Positions 54,065 through 64,000 of a stretch of DNA of 64,000 nucleotides are shown piece after piece (position 1 is the stretch's first letter; the number at the start of each line of letters is the position of its first letter). Location of the stretch: the NCBI RefSeq assembly GCF_024699945.1, contig NZ_JAJOMY010000001.1, positions 248,001 to 312,000 on the forward strand, written 5' to 3'. The notes below the pieces were generated by a model. That model was not told where the DNA came from and did not search any database. It saw only the letters and a program-made list of their open reading frames with translations. The DNA comes from Phenylobacterium sp. J426 (GTDB lineage: Bacteria > Pseudomonadota > Alphaproteobacteria > Caulobacterales > Caulobacteraceae). The translations under genes were made by a program, and so were the position numbers.

Positions 54065-57000
54065 CTAGAAGTCCGCGCGGACGCCCACGAACAGGTACCG
54101 GCCCAGAGCGTCGTAGGTCTGGGGATAGGTGTTCCCATTGCAGGGGCCGGCCGGGCAGTTCGACTGGCTGACGAGCGGCGGCTCGTTGTCGAACACGTTG
54201 TTCACGCCGAAGCGGAACGTCACGTTCTCACGAACGGCCCAGGTGCCGGCGATGTCGAAGTAGTTCTTGTCGGTCAGCTTGTCGTCGCGCCACTGCTGGG
54301 GCGGCGTATCGGCGAAGACGAAGCGGTCGGACTTGACGCTCGAAACATAGCGCCAGGTGGTCGACAGCTCGAAGTCCCAAGGCGTGCGCCAGGTGGTGCG
54401 CAGCTTGTGGCGCCATTCCGGCATCGGAGCCGAAGCCGGCGTACCCGAGCTGGTGCAGACGCCGCCGTAGTAGCCGGCGCAGTCATAGGGCTCGTCGCCC
54501 GGCAGGGTCGTGACCGCGTACTTGTCGAGGTACGAGCCCTGGAAGTTGAACGACAGGCCGCCGAATTGGTCGAGGGCCGAGGTCATGCCGAAGTCGCCGA
54601 AGTCGAAGCGGTAGTTGGCCTCGACGTCGATGCCTTCGACTTCCAGCTTGCCGGTGTTGAAGGTGGTGTCGACGATGTAGCCGTTCTGCGACAGCCACAG
54701 CGAGCCGGTGCCCGGCGCACGCTGGATGAGACCGCAGAAGAACTGGTCGCCGGTTTCAAGGCAGCGCTCGAGGGTGACGTCCTGGCCGATCTGGCCGATC
54801 CGATCCTTCAGCGAGATGTTGAACCAGTCGACCGAGAGCGAGAAGCCCGGGACGAAGGTCGGCGTGAAGACGACGCCGAACGAGACGGTGTCCGAGGTTT
54901 CCGGATCGAGGTTCGGGTTACCGCCCGTCTGGCCGTTGTACTGCTCGGCCGAGTTGGCGGCAATGTTGCCGTACTGCGCGGCCGTGACGCCGGTGCGGGC
55001 GCACTGCGCCAGCGTCGCCGTCGGGTTCGCGCCTTCGCAGGGATCGGTCGAGCCGTTCAGCACCACGTTCAGGGTCGAGAAGAGCTCGACGATGTTCGGG
55101 GCGCGGACGGCGCGGTTGTAGCTGCCGCGGAGGCGGAAGTCCGACGTCGGCGACCAGTCGCCGGCCAGCTTGTAGGTGTCGGTCGAGAAGCCCAGCGAGT
55201 AGTCCGACCAGCGGTAGCCGACTTCCACCGACAGGTTCTGGAAGAACGGCTGGTCCTGGATCAGCGGGATCCGGGCTTCACCGAACAGCTCGTACAGGTC
55301 GTAGGCGCCTTGCGACGGCAGGGTCGCGCCGCCCTGACCGGCCAGGTCGCCCGTCTGGTAGGCGAGGTCGGTGTTCAGGTCGAGACGCTCGCGGCGGTAC
55401 TCGGTGCCGAGCGCGAAGCCGACGCCGTCGTTCGCCCACGGGGTCTTGACGCCATACTGGCTGAGGTCGCCGGTGATCGAGCCCGAAACCACCGTCTGGG
55501 CGTACTCGCCGTTCTGGAAGCCCGGGGTCTGCAGGTAGTCGATCGAGGCTTGCGACGGGCCGGCGATGGAGAAGATGTCGTACGGACGGCAGGCCAGATC
55601 GACATTGGCGCCCGCGAGGGTGGTCGCCGAGCGGCAGGCCGCTTGGCCGGTCGCCGGGTCGATCACCACGTCCAGCGCGCGGGCCGAACGGGCGAGCGAG
55701 AAGTCGTTGAAGTAGATGTTCTGGTAGCTGACGACGCCGTACTGGGCGAACACGTCGTACATGAAGCCGTTGCCGAGGTCGCCGCGCATGCCGACGACGC
55801 CGCGGTAGTCGGTGTGGCGCAGGTCGGAGATCCGGCCGCCGCCTTCGACGTTACGACGCAGCACCGCCACCGAAGCCTGACGGCCAGGGGTGATCGGGTC
55901 GGCGTCGTCGTTCACGCCGAGGGTGTTCGGGAAGTTGGGGTCGTCCGGCAGCTGGTCGATGGTGGGGGCGCAGAACGCGGTCACCATGTCGGCCGACAGG
56001 AACGGGTTGTTCTCGCAGTTGATGTTCATGTTCTGGCCGAAGATGCCCGAGGGGGCGATCTGGGCGGCCGTGTGGTCGTCCATGAACATCAGCTGGGTGT
56101 AGAGCTCAGCCTTGTCGTTGAACTTGTAGTTCGCGAAGGCGCCCAGCACGTACCGGGTGTCCGGACGCTGGTAGTAGTTGTAGGGCGCGAAGTTGAACTG
56201 GTCGCGCGAGCCCACGTAGTTGCGGAGACCACGGCCGCCGGCGGCCGCCGGGTTCAGCGTGAAGTCGCCGCCGCCGCTGCCGCCGCCGTTCAGGAAGCGC
56301 GCGGGAGCCGTGGTGCCCGAGCCCGAGCAGGTGAAGCCCGACGGATCGGTCAGCGAGCGGGCCAGGGTACAGGCCGAGTAGTCGCGCGCGTCCTGGGTGA
56401 CGCCCTGGACGTTGCGGTAGCCGGCGTAGGCCGTCACGTTGCCGCGGCCGTCCGGGGAATTGACGCCGACCACGAGGTTGATGTCGGTCACACCGCCGTC
56501 CCAGACGTCCTTTTCCGGCAGCGCGAAGCGCGACGGATCCAGCGCGGTGGACTGACGACGCGTCACCAGGTCCTGGATGCGGTCGTTCTCGTTGGTGTGC
56601 TGGTACCCCGAGTACTGCGCGTCGAGACGCACGCCCTCGAAGTTCTTCTGCATGATGAAGTTCACCACGCCGGCGACGGCGTCGGCGCCGTACACGGCCG
56701 AGGCGCCGCCGGTGACGACTTCAACGCGCTCGACGAGGGTCGCCGGGATGAAGTTCAGGTCGGGGGCGGTGTTGGTGGCGCCGGCGGCCGGGGTGCCCGG
56801 CTGCAGGCGGCGGCCATCGATCAGCACCAGGGTGCGGTTCGCGCCCAGGGCGCGCAGGTCGACGGTCGCGGTGCCGGTGGCGCCGTTCGCGTAGGACGAG
56901 CCCTGCGCGGCGAACACCTGCGGCAGCTGGTTCACCAGGTCTTCGGTCCGGGTGATGCCTCGGGTGGCGATGTCGGCGGCGCCGACGACCGTCACCGGGC

Positions 57001-57160
57001 TGGCGCTGGTCAGGTTCGGCTGCGGAATCCGCGAGCCGGTGACCACGACTTCGGCGACTTCGCCGTCTTGCGCCATGGCCGGGGTGGCAAGGCCAACGAG
57101 GGCCGCGCCACAGATCATCGAAGACGCCAAAAGGCGTTCCCGCACGGACTTGAATTTCAC
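54065..57160 (-). CDS. TonB-dependent outer-membrane receptor
   Basis: Outer-membrane receptor of 1031 residues that imports a large or scarce ligand using TonB/ExbBD energy. Signal peptide (about 1-30, ATPAMAQ), then a TonB-box-like stretch in VAEVVVTGSRIPQPN, a plug domain (about 40-170; RTEDLVNQLPQV, LVLIDGRRLQPG, GADAVAGVVNFIMQ) and a 22-strand beta-barrel ending in the aromatic C-terminal YLFVGVRADF. Start GTG 57160 with GGAGG 7-11 bases before it. Several extracellular loops have Cys pairs, and the protein belongs to the large receptors that Caulobacterales and sphingomonads carry in great numbers. No FecA-type signalling domain. It sits between two TPR-oxygenase genes and near peptide permeases. 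Ligand unknown. Confidence 0.9.
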   Translation of the reverse strand: MKFKSVRERLLASSMICGAALVGLATPAMAQDGEVAEVVVTGSRIPQPNLTSASPVTVVGAADIATRGITRTEDLVNQLPQVFAAQGSSYANGATGTATVDLRALGANRTLVLIDGRRLQPGTPAAGATNTAPDLNFIPATLVERVEVVTGGASAVYGADAVAGVVNFIMQKNFEGVRLDAQYSGYQHTNENDRIQDLVTRRQSTALDPSRFALPEKDVWDGGVTDINLVVGVNSPDGRGNVTAYAGYRNVQGVTQDARDYSACTLARSLTDPSGFTCSGSGTTAPARFLNGGGSGGGDFTLNPAAAGGRGLRNYVGSRDQFNFAPYNYYQRPDTRYVLGAFANYKFNDKAELYTQLMFMDDHTAAQIAPSGIFGQNMNINCENNPFLSADMVTAFCAPTIDQLPDDPNFPNTLGVNDDADPITPGRQASVAVLRRNVEGGGRISDLRHTDYRGVVGMRGDLGNGFMYDVFAQYGVVSYQNIYFNDFSLARSARALDVVIDPATGQAACRSATTLAGANVDLACRPYDIFSIAGPSQASIDYLQTPGFQNGEYAQTVVSGSITGDLSQYGVKTPWANDGVGFALGTEYRRERLDLNTDLAYQTGDLAGQGGATLPSQGAYDLYELFGEARIPLIQDQPFFQNLSVEVGYRWSDYSLGFSTDTYKLAGDWSPTSDFRLRGSYNRAVRAPNIVELFSTLNVVLNGSTDPCEGANPTATLAQCARTGVTAAQYGNIAANSAEQYNGQTGGNPNLDPETSDTVSFGVVFTPTFVPGFSLSVDWFNISLKDRIGQIGQDVTLERCLETGDQFFCGLIQRAPGTGSLWLSQNGYIVDTTFNTGKLEVEGIDVEANYRFDFGDFGMTSALDQFGGLSFNFQGSYLDKYAVTTLPGDEPYDCAGYYGGVCTSSGTPASAPMPEWRHKLRTTWRTPWDFELSTTWRYVSSVKSDRFVFADTPPQQWRDDKLTDKNYFDIAGTWAVRENVTFRFGVNNVFDNEPPLVSQSNCPAGPCNGNTYPQTYDALGRYLFVGVRADF

Positions 57161-57469
57161 GGTCTGGATCCTCCAGCGGCACTGCCAGGGCGGCAGCCGC
57201 TCCCCACAAAAGAGATCGGTCCCGGGAACAGGGCTGCCCCCGGTTACGGTGGAGTTACGGGGTGGATCGACGACCGGTCAACGAACATTAGCCGCCTGCA
57301 ACGTTGCGGGCGCCAACCTGTCGCATTCTGGTCACAGATTGTGCGCCTGTGGCAGGCTGACGCACGTTTGTTGCGGCTTCCGGCCATGACGGAGACCCAT
57401 TCGCGCCTTCGGATCGGGCGCGGTAGAAACGGCCAGACCGTGGAATCAGTCCTCCTAAGGAGCCTCGAG
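57161..57469. promoter_or_regulatory. Divergent promoter region of the TonB receptor
   Basis: This gap separates the receptor gene from the divergent small exported protein. It contains a perfect palindrome GCAACGTTGC (57298-57307), a candidate operator for receptor expression. No gene or ribosome-bound RNA is recognised in the rest. Confidence 0.4.
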
Positions 57470-57997
57470 ATGACCCGTACCCGCGCCCTGCTCGTCGTCT
57501 CCCTCTGCGCCCTGGCCGCGGGGCCGGCCCTGGCGCAGCCCAAGGCCGAAGGACGCGCCGCCTTGGTGCAGCGGCTGTCCGACTGCCGCAAGCTGGGCGA
57601 GGATCCGGCGCGCCTGGCCTGCTACGACCAGGCGACCGCCGCCCTGGAGCAGGCCGAGGCGAAGGGCGACATCGTCGTCGTGGATCGGGAACAGGCGCGG
57701 ACGGTGCAGCGCCAGGCCTTTGGCTTCAGCCTGCCCTCGCTGTCGGTGTTCGATCGCGGCGAAGAGAAGGAGGCCGTCGACAACGTCACCGGCAAGATCA
57801 CCTCGGCCCGCATGGACGGGGCCGGCAAGTGGGTGCTGAAGCTGGAGGACGGCGCCGTCTGGCAGCAGATCGACGTCCAGGAGCTGTCGCTCTATCCGAA
57901 GGCCGGACAGTCGGTGACGATCCGCAAGGCGACGCTCGGCAGCTTCCTGGCCAGCGTGGAGGGGCGGCGCGCCTTCCGTGTGCGCCGCGTCGAGTAG
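57470..57997 (+). CDS. Exported protein of unknown function
   Basis: A 175-residue protein with a signal peptide (1-22, cut after ALA) and a strong AAGGAG 8 bases before the ATG. The first mature segment has a Cys pair (LSDCRKLGEDPARLACYDQA), the sequence type of small lysozyme-inhibitor or type VI-associated VasI-like proteins in which DPARLACYD recurs. The rest is an OB- or SH3-like beta domain (KITSARMDGAGKWVLKLEDG, QSVTIRKATLGSFLAS). Function unknown. It ends 4 bases before the convergent TPR-hydroxylase gene. Confidence 0.7.
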   Translation: MTRTRALLVVSLCALAAGPALAQPKAEGRAALVQRLSDCRKLGEDPARLACYDQATAALEQAEAKGDIVVVDREQARTVQRQAFGFSLPSLSVFDRGEEKEAVDNVTGKITSARMDGAGKWVLKLEDGAVWQQIDVQELSLYPKAGQSVTIRKATLGSFLASVEGRRAFRVRRVE

Positions 57998-58001
57998 CGG
58001 C

Positions 58002-59174
58002 TCAGCTTTCGTAGAACCGGTTGCGGGCCAGCATCAGCGTCTTGATCAGCTCGCGCTCGCCGGCCTCGAGGAACGGGTTCCAGATGTCGAAGATCAGGAT
58101 CACCCGAAGCTGATCGGAGTCGTTCCAGGCTTCGTGCTCGATCGTGTCGTCGAAGACCCAGGCTTCACCCATCCGCCACGAACGCGTCTCGTTGCCGACG
58201 CGGAAGCGCGCCGGCCCGGGCAGGATCAGCGGCAGGTGGGTGAGGAGGCGGGTGTTGGTCGAGCCTGTATGCGCCGGAATGTGCGTCCGCGCGTCGAGCG
58301 CCGAGAACATCGCCGTGGGCGCGAACTCGGGCTGATCGGCCATCGGCAGCCGCTCGAGCAGCGCGGCGGTCCTGGGGCAACGGGCGCAGACGGCGTCCTG
58401 GCGCTGCCCATCCTTCCAGAGAAAGAGCGAGCTCCAGCGGCGGGAGTGGTTCAGCTCCTCCCACTGGTTCACAGGCGCGTCCGGCGGAAAGGCGATGTAG
58501 GGCGCGAAGTCCTGCATGTCGCCGGCCAGCAGCGCCTGGAGCTCGGCCTGGATCACCGGCGTCGCCGCCTCCAGCTCCGGCAGCCAGGGGAAGAGCTCGC
58601 GCGGGAAGAAGGGGATGGCGGGCAGGCGCGGGTAGTGCAGCAGCAGCGGTTCGTTCTGGTAGACCTTCTTGCGACCCGCATAAACGCCGATGGCCTCGTC
58701 CAGACGGGAGACGGCCAGCTCGGAGCCGGCGCCGGCGATCGGCCCCATCTGCTCGCGGAGATAGGCCTCCATAGCCGCCTGGGTCCTGGCGATCACCTCG
58801 TGCGCGCGGGCCACCGGCGCCTTCAACGGCGGCGGCAGCTGGGCCTCGTCGGGAGCAAGCTTGAGCGCGTTCTGATAGACGCGCGCCGCGACCTTCTCGC
58901 CGGAGACCTTCTCGACCAGGGCGCCCTTCGAGAGCAGGGCGAGGAAGTTATAGGGATCCAGGGCCAGCGCCTCGTCCAGCGCGGCGATGGCCTCGGGGAA
59001 GGCGCCGGACATGCGCAGCGCCAGCGCCCGCTGCATCTTGATCTGCGGATCGTGGGGGGACGCGCCCTCGGCCTGGCCGATGGCGGCGAGCGCGGCCGCA
59101 GGATCGCCGCGCCGTAGGGCCTGGGCGGCGTCGGCCAGGAGCTGCTCGGGCGAGGTTTGCAAGCCGGCGGTCAT
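58002..59174 (-). CDS. TPR protein with aspartyl/asparaginyl beta-hydroxylase domain
   Basis: A 390-residue protein. Residues about 1-130 are TPR repeats (AAALAAIGQAEGASPHDPQI, FPEAIAALDEALALDPYNFL). The C-terminal part is an Asp/Asn beta-hydroxylase (PF05118) domain with iron ligands HTGSTNTRLLTHLPLIL and FDDTIEHEAWNDSDQLRVIL, expected to hydroxylate aspartate or asparagine in a protein or peptide with iron and 2-oxoglutarate. Soluble, no signal peptide. Its ATG overlaps the DppC stop as ATGA, so it is translationally coupled to the peptide permeases, pointing to a shared peptide-related role. Confidence 0.85.
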   Translation of the reverse strand: MTAGLQTSPEQLLADAAQALRRGDPAAALAAIGQAEGASPHDPQIKMQRALALRMSGAFPEAIAALDEALALDPYNFLALLSKGALVEKVSGEKVAARVYQNALKLAPDEAQLPPPLKAPVARAHEVIARTQAAMEAYLREQMGPIAGAGSELAVSRLDEAIGVYAGRKKVYQNEPLLLHYPRLPAIPFFPRELFPWLPELEAATPVIQAELQALLAGDMQDFAPYIAFPPDAPVNQWEELNHSRRWSSLFLWKDGQRQDAVCARCPRTAALLERLPMADQPEFAPTAMFSALDARTHIPAHTGSTNTRLLTHLPLILPGPARFRVGNETRSWRMGEAWVFDDTIEHEAWNDSDQLRVILIFDIWNPFLEAGERELIKTLMLARNRFYES

Positions 59175-60058
59175 CACCTGTCCTTGGGGTCTATGGCGTC
59201 GCGCAGACCGTCGCCGATGAAGTTGAAACCCATCAGGGTGAGCACCATCACGACGGAGGGGAATATCAGCAGCCAGGGGGCCAGTTCCATGTCCGACGCG
59301 CCCCCGGCGATCAGGGAGCCCAGCGACGCCATCGGCGGCTGCACGCCGAGGCCCAGGAAGCTGAGGAAGCTCTCGGCCAAGATCACCGCCGGGATCGTCA
59401 GCGTCACATAGACGACCACCGGCCCCAGCAGATTCGGCACGATGTGGCGGGTGATGATCCCGGCAGGGCCCAGCCCCGCCGCGCGGGCGGCCTCGACGAA
59501 CTCCTTGTGCTTCAGCGTCAGGGTCTGGCCGCGCACGATGCGGCTCATGGTCAGCCATTCGACCGCGCCGATCGCCACGAAGATCAAGACGAGGTTTGAG
59601 CCGAAGGTCACCATCATCAGGATCACGAAGAAGATGAACGGCAGCGAGTAGAGCACGTCGACAATCCGCATCATCGTCTCGTCCACACGCCCGCCGACGT
59701 AGCCCGCGGCCGCGCCCCAGGCGACGCCGATGATCAATGAGACCAGGGTGGCCACCAGGCCGATGGCCAGCGAGACCCGCAGGCCCATCAGCAGTCGCGC
59801 CAGCAGGTCGCGGCCAAGCGCATCCGTGCCCAGCAGGTGGCCGTCGGTCAGCGGCGGGGACCAGACGTGTTGCTTGTTCACCGCGTCGTAGGCGTAGGGC
59901 GTCAGGTATGGGCCGACGATGGCGGCCAGCGTCAGCAGGGCCAGGACGACCATGCCGGCCACGGCGGCGCGGTTTCGCAGGAGGCGGCGCCGGGCGTCGT
60001 CCCAGAGGCTGCGACCGCGGACGGCGGCGGCTTCCATGGTGGCGGCGCGGCCGATCAT
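59174..60058 (-). CDS. Peptide/nickel ABC permease, DppC-type
   Basis: Inner-membrane permease of 294 residues with five or six membrane helices: cytoplasmic start, first helix (about 32-52), then a periplasmic region and the transmembrane core (from about 95) with the EAA loop KHKEFVEAARAAGLGPAGII and the following RHIVPNLLGPVVVYVTLTIP. GTDALGRDLLARLLMGLRVSL is the DppC/OppC family hallmark. ATG 60058 overlaps the DppB stop. Together with DppB it forms the channel of an oligopeptide or dipeptide importer; binding protein and ATPases are not adjacent. Confidence 0.92.
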   Translation of the reverse strand: MIGRAATMEAAAVRGRSLWDDARRRLLRNRAAVAGMVVLALLTLAAIVGPYLTPYAYDAVNKQHVWSPPLTDGHLLGTDALGRDLLARLLMGLRVSLAIGLVATLVSLIIGVAWGAAAGYVGGRVDETMMRIVDVLYSLPFIFFVILMMVTFGSNLVLIFVAIGAVEWLTMSRIVRGQTLTLKHKEFVEAARAAGLGPAGIITRHIVPNLLGPVVVYVTLTIPAVILAESFLSFLGLGVQPPMASLGSLIAGGASDMELAPWLLIFPSVVMVLTLMGFNFIGDGLRDAIDPKDR

Positions 60059-60978
60059 GCCAGCCTCACCCGGGGATCGAGGGCCGCGTAGAGCAGGTCG
60101 GCCACCAGGTTCAGCAGCAGGATCAGCGCGGCGTAGAAGATCACCATGCCCATCACCACCGTGTAGTCGCGCTGCAGGGCGCTGATGACGAAGAACTTCC
60201 CGAGGCCCGGCAGGTTGAAGATTTTCTCCACCACCAGAGAGCCGGTGATCAGACCGGCGCAGGCCGGGCCCAGATAGCTCACCAGCGGCAGGATGGCGGC
60301 CCGCAACGCGTGCTTGCCGACAATGCGGTGCTCGGGGAGCCCTTTGGCGCGGGCGGTGCGGATGTAGTTCGAGTGCAGCACCTCGATCATGCCGGCGCGC
60401 GTCAGGCGCGAGATGATGGCGATCTGCGGCAGGGCCAGCACGACGACCGGCAGCACCATGTTGGCCAAGGCCCCGTCGTTCCAGCCGGCGGTCGGAAGCC
60501 ATCCTAGGTGCGAGGCGATGACCAGCACCAGCAGCGGCGCGGTGACGAAGGTCGGAATGCAGACGCCGAGGATGGCGACGGCCATCACCAGATTGTCGAC
60601 CGTCCCGTTCTGCCGAAGCGCCGCCACCACGCCCAGGCTCAAGCCGACGACCGCAGCGATCGCGATGGCCGACAGCCCGAGCTTCAACGAGACGGGATAG
60701 TTCTCCTTGAGGATGTCGAGGACGGTCTTGTCCCGGTACTTGAGCGACGGTCCCAGGTCGCCTCGGACCACCCCGGCTAGATAGTCGACGTACTGCTGCC
60801 CCAGCGGCTTGTTCATGCCGTAGGCCTCCCGGACGTTGCGCTCGATCTCGGGCGAGAGCTTGCGGTCCAGGTCGAACGGGCTGCCAGGCGCCGCGCGCAT
60901 CATGAAGAAGGCCGCAGTGATCACCAGGAAGAGCGTCGGGATCGCGACCAGCAGACGGCGGCCGATGAAGCGGAACAT
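60055..60978 (-). CDS. Peptide/nickel ABC permease, DppB-type
   Basis: Inner-membrane permease of 307 residues with six membrane helices. The start MFRFIGRRLLVAIPTLFLVI and PGSPFDLDRKLSPEI are typical of OppB/DppB. The EAA loop is at NYIRTARAKGLPEHRIVGKHALRAAILPL. First gene of a leftward dppB-dppC-hydroxylase operon; a divergent pair of genes starts 89 bases upstream. Confidence 0.92.
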   Translation of the reverse strand: MFRFIGRRLLVAIPTLFLVITAAFFMMRAAPGSPFDLDRKLSPEIERNVREAYGMNKPLGQQYVDYLAGVVRGDLGPSLKYRDKTVLDILKENYPVSLKLGLSAIAIAAVVGLSLGVVAALRQNGTVDNLVMAVAILGVCIPTFVTAPLLVLVIASHLGWLPTAGWNDGALANMVLPVVVLALPQIAIISRLTRAGMIEVLHSNYIRTARAKGLPEHRIVGKHALRAAILPLVSYLGPACAGLITGSLVVEKIFNLPGLGKFFVISALQRDYTVVMGMVIFYAALILLLNLVADLLYAALDPRVRLA

Positions 60979-61067
60979 GGGCGACCTTGCGGGCGAGACG
61001 TTGCGAAACTTCCACCCGACCCCGATGATGTCAACGAAGGGCCCCGCAAGAGTACAGAGAGCTTCAG

Positions 61068-61478
61068 ATGTCCGACTTCCGACGCGTCACCGACGACTTC
61101 ACCACGGCGCCCCAGATCAGCGTGGCCGACGTGGAGGAAGCCGCACGACAGGGCTTTCGTACGATCATCAACAACCGGCCCGACGACGAGCAGCCGGGTC
61201 AGCCATCGAGCGCCGAGATCGAGGCGGCCGCCCGCGGGGCGGGCCTCGCCTATTTCCATGTTCCGGTGACGGGCGGACCCACGCCGCAGCAGGTCGAGCA
61301 GACTCAGGCGATCCTCGCCGAGGCGGAACGGCCGGTGCTGGCCTTCTGCCGCTCGGGCACACGCTCGATCGTCACCTGGTCGCTGAGCCAGGCCGCTTCC
61401 GGCGCCAAGCCCCGGGACGAGCTGGTGCGGCTGGGCCGCGAGGCCGGCTACGATCTCTCCGGCGTGCTGGGCGGATGA
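61068..61478 (+). CDS. TIGR01244 family phosphatase/sulfurtransferase-like protein
   Basis: A 136-residue protein of the DUF442/TIGR01244 (Blh) family, with a phosphatase- and rhodanese-like active-site loop FCRSGTRSIV (about 97-106) and the FRTIINNRPDDEQPGQP segment. Such proteins act with metallo-beta-lactamase-fold enzymes in sulfide or persulfide handling; the gene overlaps the start of one. Its exact substrate is unknown. The frame is intact. Confidence 0.85.
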   Translation: MSDFRRVTDDFTTAPQISVADVEEAARQGFRTIINNRPDDEQPGQPSSAEIEAAARGAGLAYFHVPVTGGPTPQQVEQTQAILAEAERPVLAFCRSGTRSIVTWSLSQAASGAKPRDELVRLGREAGYDLSGVLGG

Positions 61479-62349
61479 TCCCCTACGTCCGCCAGATCGA
61501 CTTCGAGTACGGCCGTTGCGACCAGGTCTCGCCGCTGGTGCGGCGGGTGATCGCCAACAACCCGAGCCCGTTCACCTATGTCGGGACCGGCACCTACATC
61601 GTCGGCCGCGGCGAGGTGGCGGTGATCGACCCGGGCCCCGACGACCCGACGCATCTCGAGGCGATCCTGGCGGCCATCCCCGGCGAGCGGGTGACCCAGA
61701 TCCTGATCACCCATCACCATTCGGACCACTCGCCGCTGGCCCGGCCGCTCCAGGCGGCCACCGGCGCGCCGATCGTCGGCTGCGCGATCACGGAGGCGCA
61801 CGCCGACACGTCCGAGGTCCGTATGGAGGCCGACCACGACGCCGCCTTCGAGCCGGACGTCAGCGTCTGCGCCGGCGGCGAGATCGCAGGATCCGGCTGG
61901 ACGTTCGAGGCGATCCCGACGCCGGGACACACCTCGAACCACATCTGCTACGCGCTGAAGGAAGAGAACTGCCTGTTCTCCGGCGATCACATCATGGGCT
62001 GGTCGACCACGGTGATCACCCCGCCCGACGGCGACATGACCGCCTATCTCGCGAGCCTCGACCTGATCCGTGAGCGCGGCTTCGACACGCTTTGGCCAAC
62101 GCACGGCCCGCCGATCCGCGATGTCGCGGCCTTCATCGACGCCTACAAGGCCCATCGCCAGGAGCGCATCGACCAGATCCTGGGCGCGCTGCGAGCTGGC
62201 CCCGGCAGCATCGGCGAACTGGTGCCGCGGCTCTATGCGGACGTGGATTCCAGACTATGGCCGGCCGCTTCGCGCTCCATGCTGGCGGCGATGATCCACC
62301 TGGAGCGCGAGGGTCGGATCGCCCAGGAGGGCGGGACCTATCGACTCGT

Positions 62350-62353
<4 letters not shown>
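61475..62353 (+). CDS. Metallo-beta-lactamase fold hydrolase (LACTB2-like)
   Basis: A 292-residue zinc hydrolase. Metal ligands: ITHHHSDHSPLA (HXHXDH), GHTSNHICY (His) and FSGDHIMGW (Asp), plus WPTHGPP. The C-terminal winged-helix-like tail (residues about 215-292) fits the LACTB2/ribonuclease-like branch of the family. ATG 61475 overlaps the preceding stop. Its stop overlaps the convergent synthetase stop by four bases. Substrate unknown; persulfide, thioester or RNA cleavage are all possible for this fold. Confidence 0.87.
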
Positions 62354-63993
<1,640 letters not shown>

Positions 63994-64000
63994 CTGTGCG

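Noticed and set aside
54407..57997. Open frame of about 1200 codons on the plus strand opposite the TonB receptor
   Set aside because: It mirrors the receptor codons and only its last 175 codons (the separate exported protein from 57470) look real.

Overview
The window is GC-rich, densely packed chromosomal DNA from an alphaproteobacterium of the order Caulobacterales, most likely Phenylobacterium or a close relative. Support for this: a DivJ-type and a PleC-type cell-cycle histidine kinase, a MucR regulator, a gapped TTAA-N7-TTAA CtrA-type site, clustered GANTC (CcrM-type) sites, a TonB receptor whose mature start reads VVVTGSRIP, a DUF1491 gene, and the order ccmI-ccmE-ccmF-ccmH-degP-response regulator-kinase-glnE typical of alphaproteobacteria. 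No prophage, insertion sequence, integrase or CRISPR array was seen.

Layout. 0-5 kb: PleC-like kinase converging on glnE, then a DoxX gene. 5-13 kb: a leftward block of cytochrome c maturation genes (ccmI, E, F, H), a DegP-type protease and its two-component pair. 13-18 kb: an alpha-helical unknown protein, a FeuP/FeuQ-type two-component system with a PepSY leader gene, and a DnaJ-family chaperone. 18-25 kb: DUF805, YcgN, the ABC-F protein Uup, a structured gene-free stretch, and a three-gene ABC importer of the nitrate/sulfonate/thiamine-precursor type. 25-35 kb: a TPR-like gene behind CtrA-type sites, prfC, a candidate small RNA, a LigC-type ligase, DUF1491, DivJ and a divergent soluble kinase, SufE, a gene remnant and a PAS protein. 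35-42 kb: MucR, a divergent enoyl-CoA hydratase and acyl-CoA synthetase, a hybrid kinase, MaoC, a serine protease. 42-50 kb: oligopeptidase B, an acetyltransferase, ahpC-ahpF behind an OxyR-type element, a permease, small unknown genes, tRNA-Gln and tRNA-Pro. 50-64 kb: SppA, two TPR-plus-oxygenase proteins either side of a TonB receptor, peptide ABC permeases coupled to one oxygenase, a TIGR01244/metallo-hydrolase pair, and a second acyl-CoA synthetase.

A strong theme is apparent frameshifts. At least eleven genes, many of them housekeeping (ccmE, ahpF, sppA, feuQ), read perfectly if one base in a short homopolymer or one GC unit in a GC run is removed or added. The consistency of the lesion suggests sequence or assembly indels rather than real pseudogenes; these genes are given with their full corrected span and the disrupted site.

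Functional links: periplasmic quality control and cytochrome c assembly (ccm, degP) sit with two sensor systems that share an identical 10-bp palindrome at the same distance from the start codon of degP and of the PepSY gene. Cell-cycle regulators (PleC-like, DivJ, MucR, CtrA and GANTC sites) recur. The right-hand end suggests peptide or metallo-ligand uptake through a TonB receptor and DppBC with associated iron-dependent hydroxylases.
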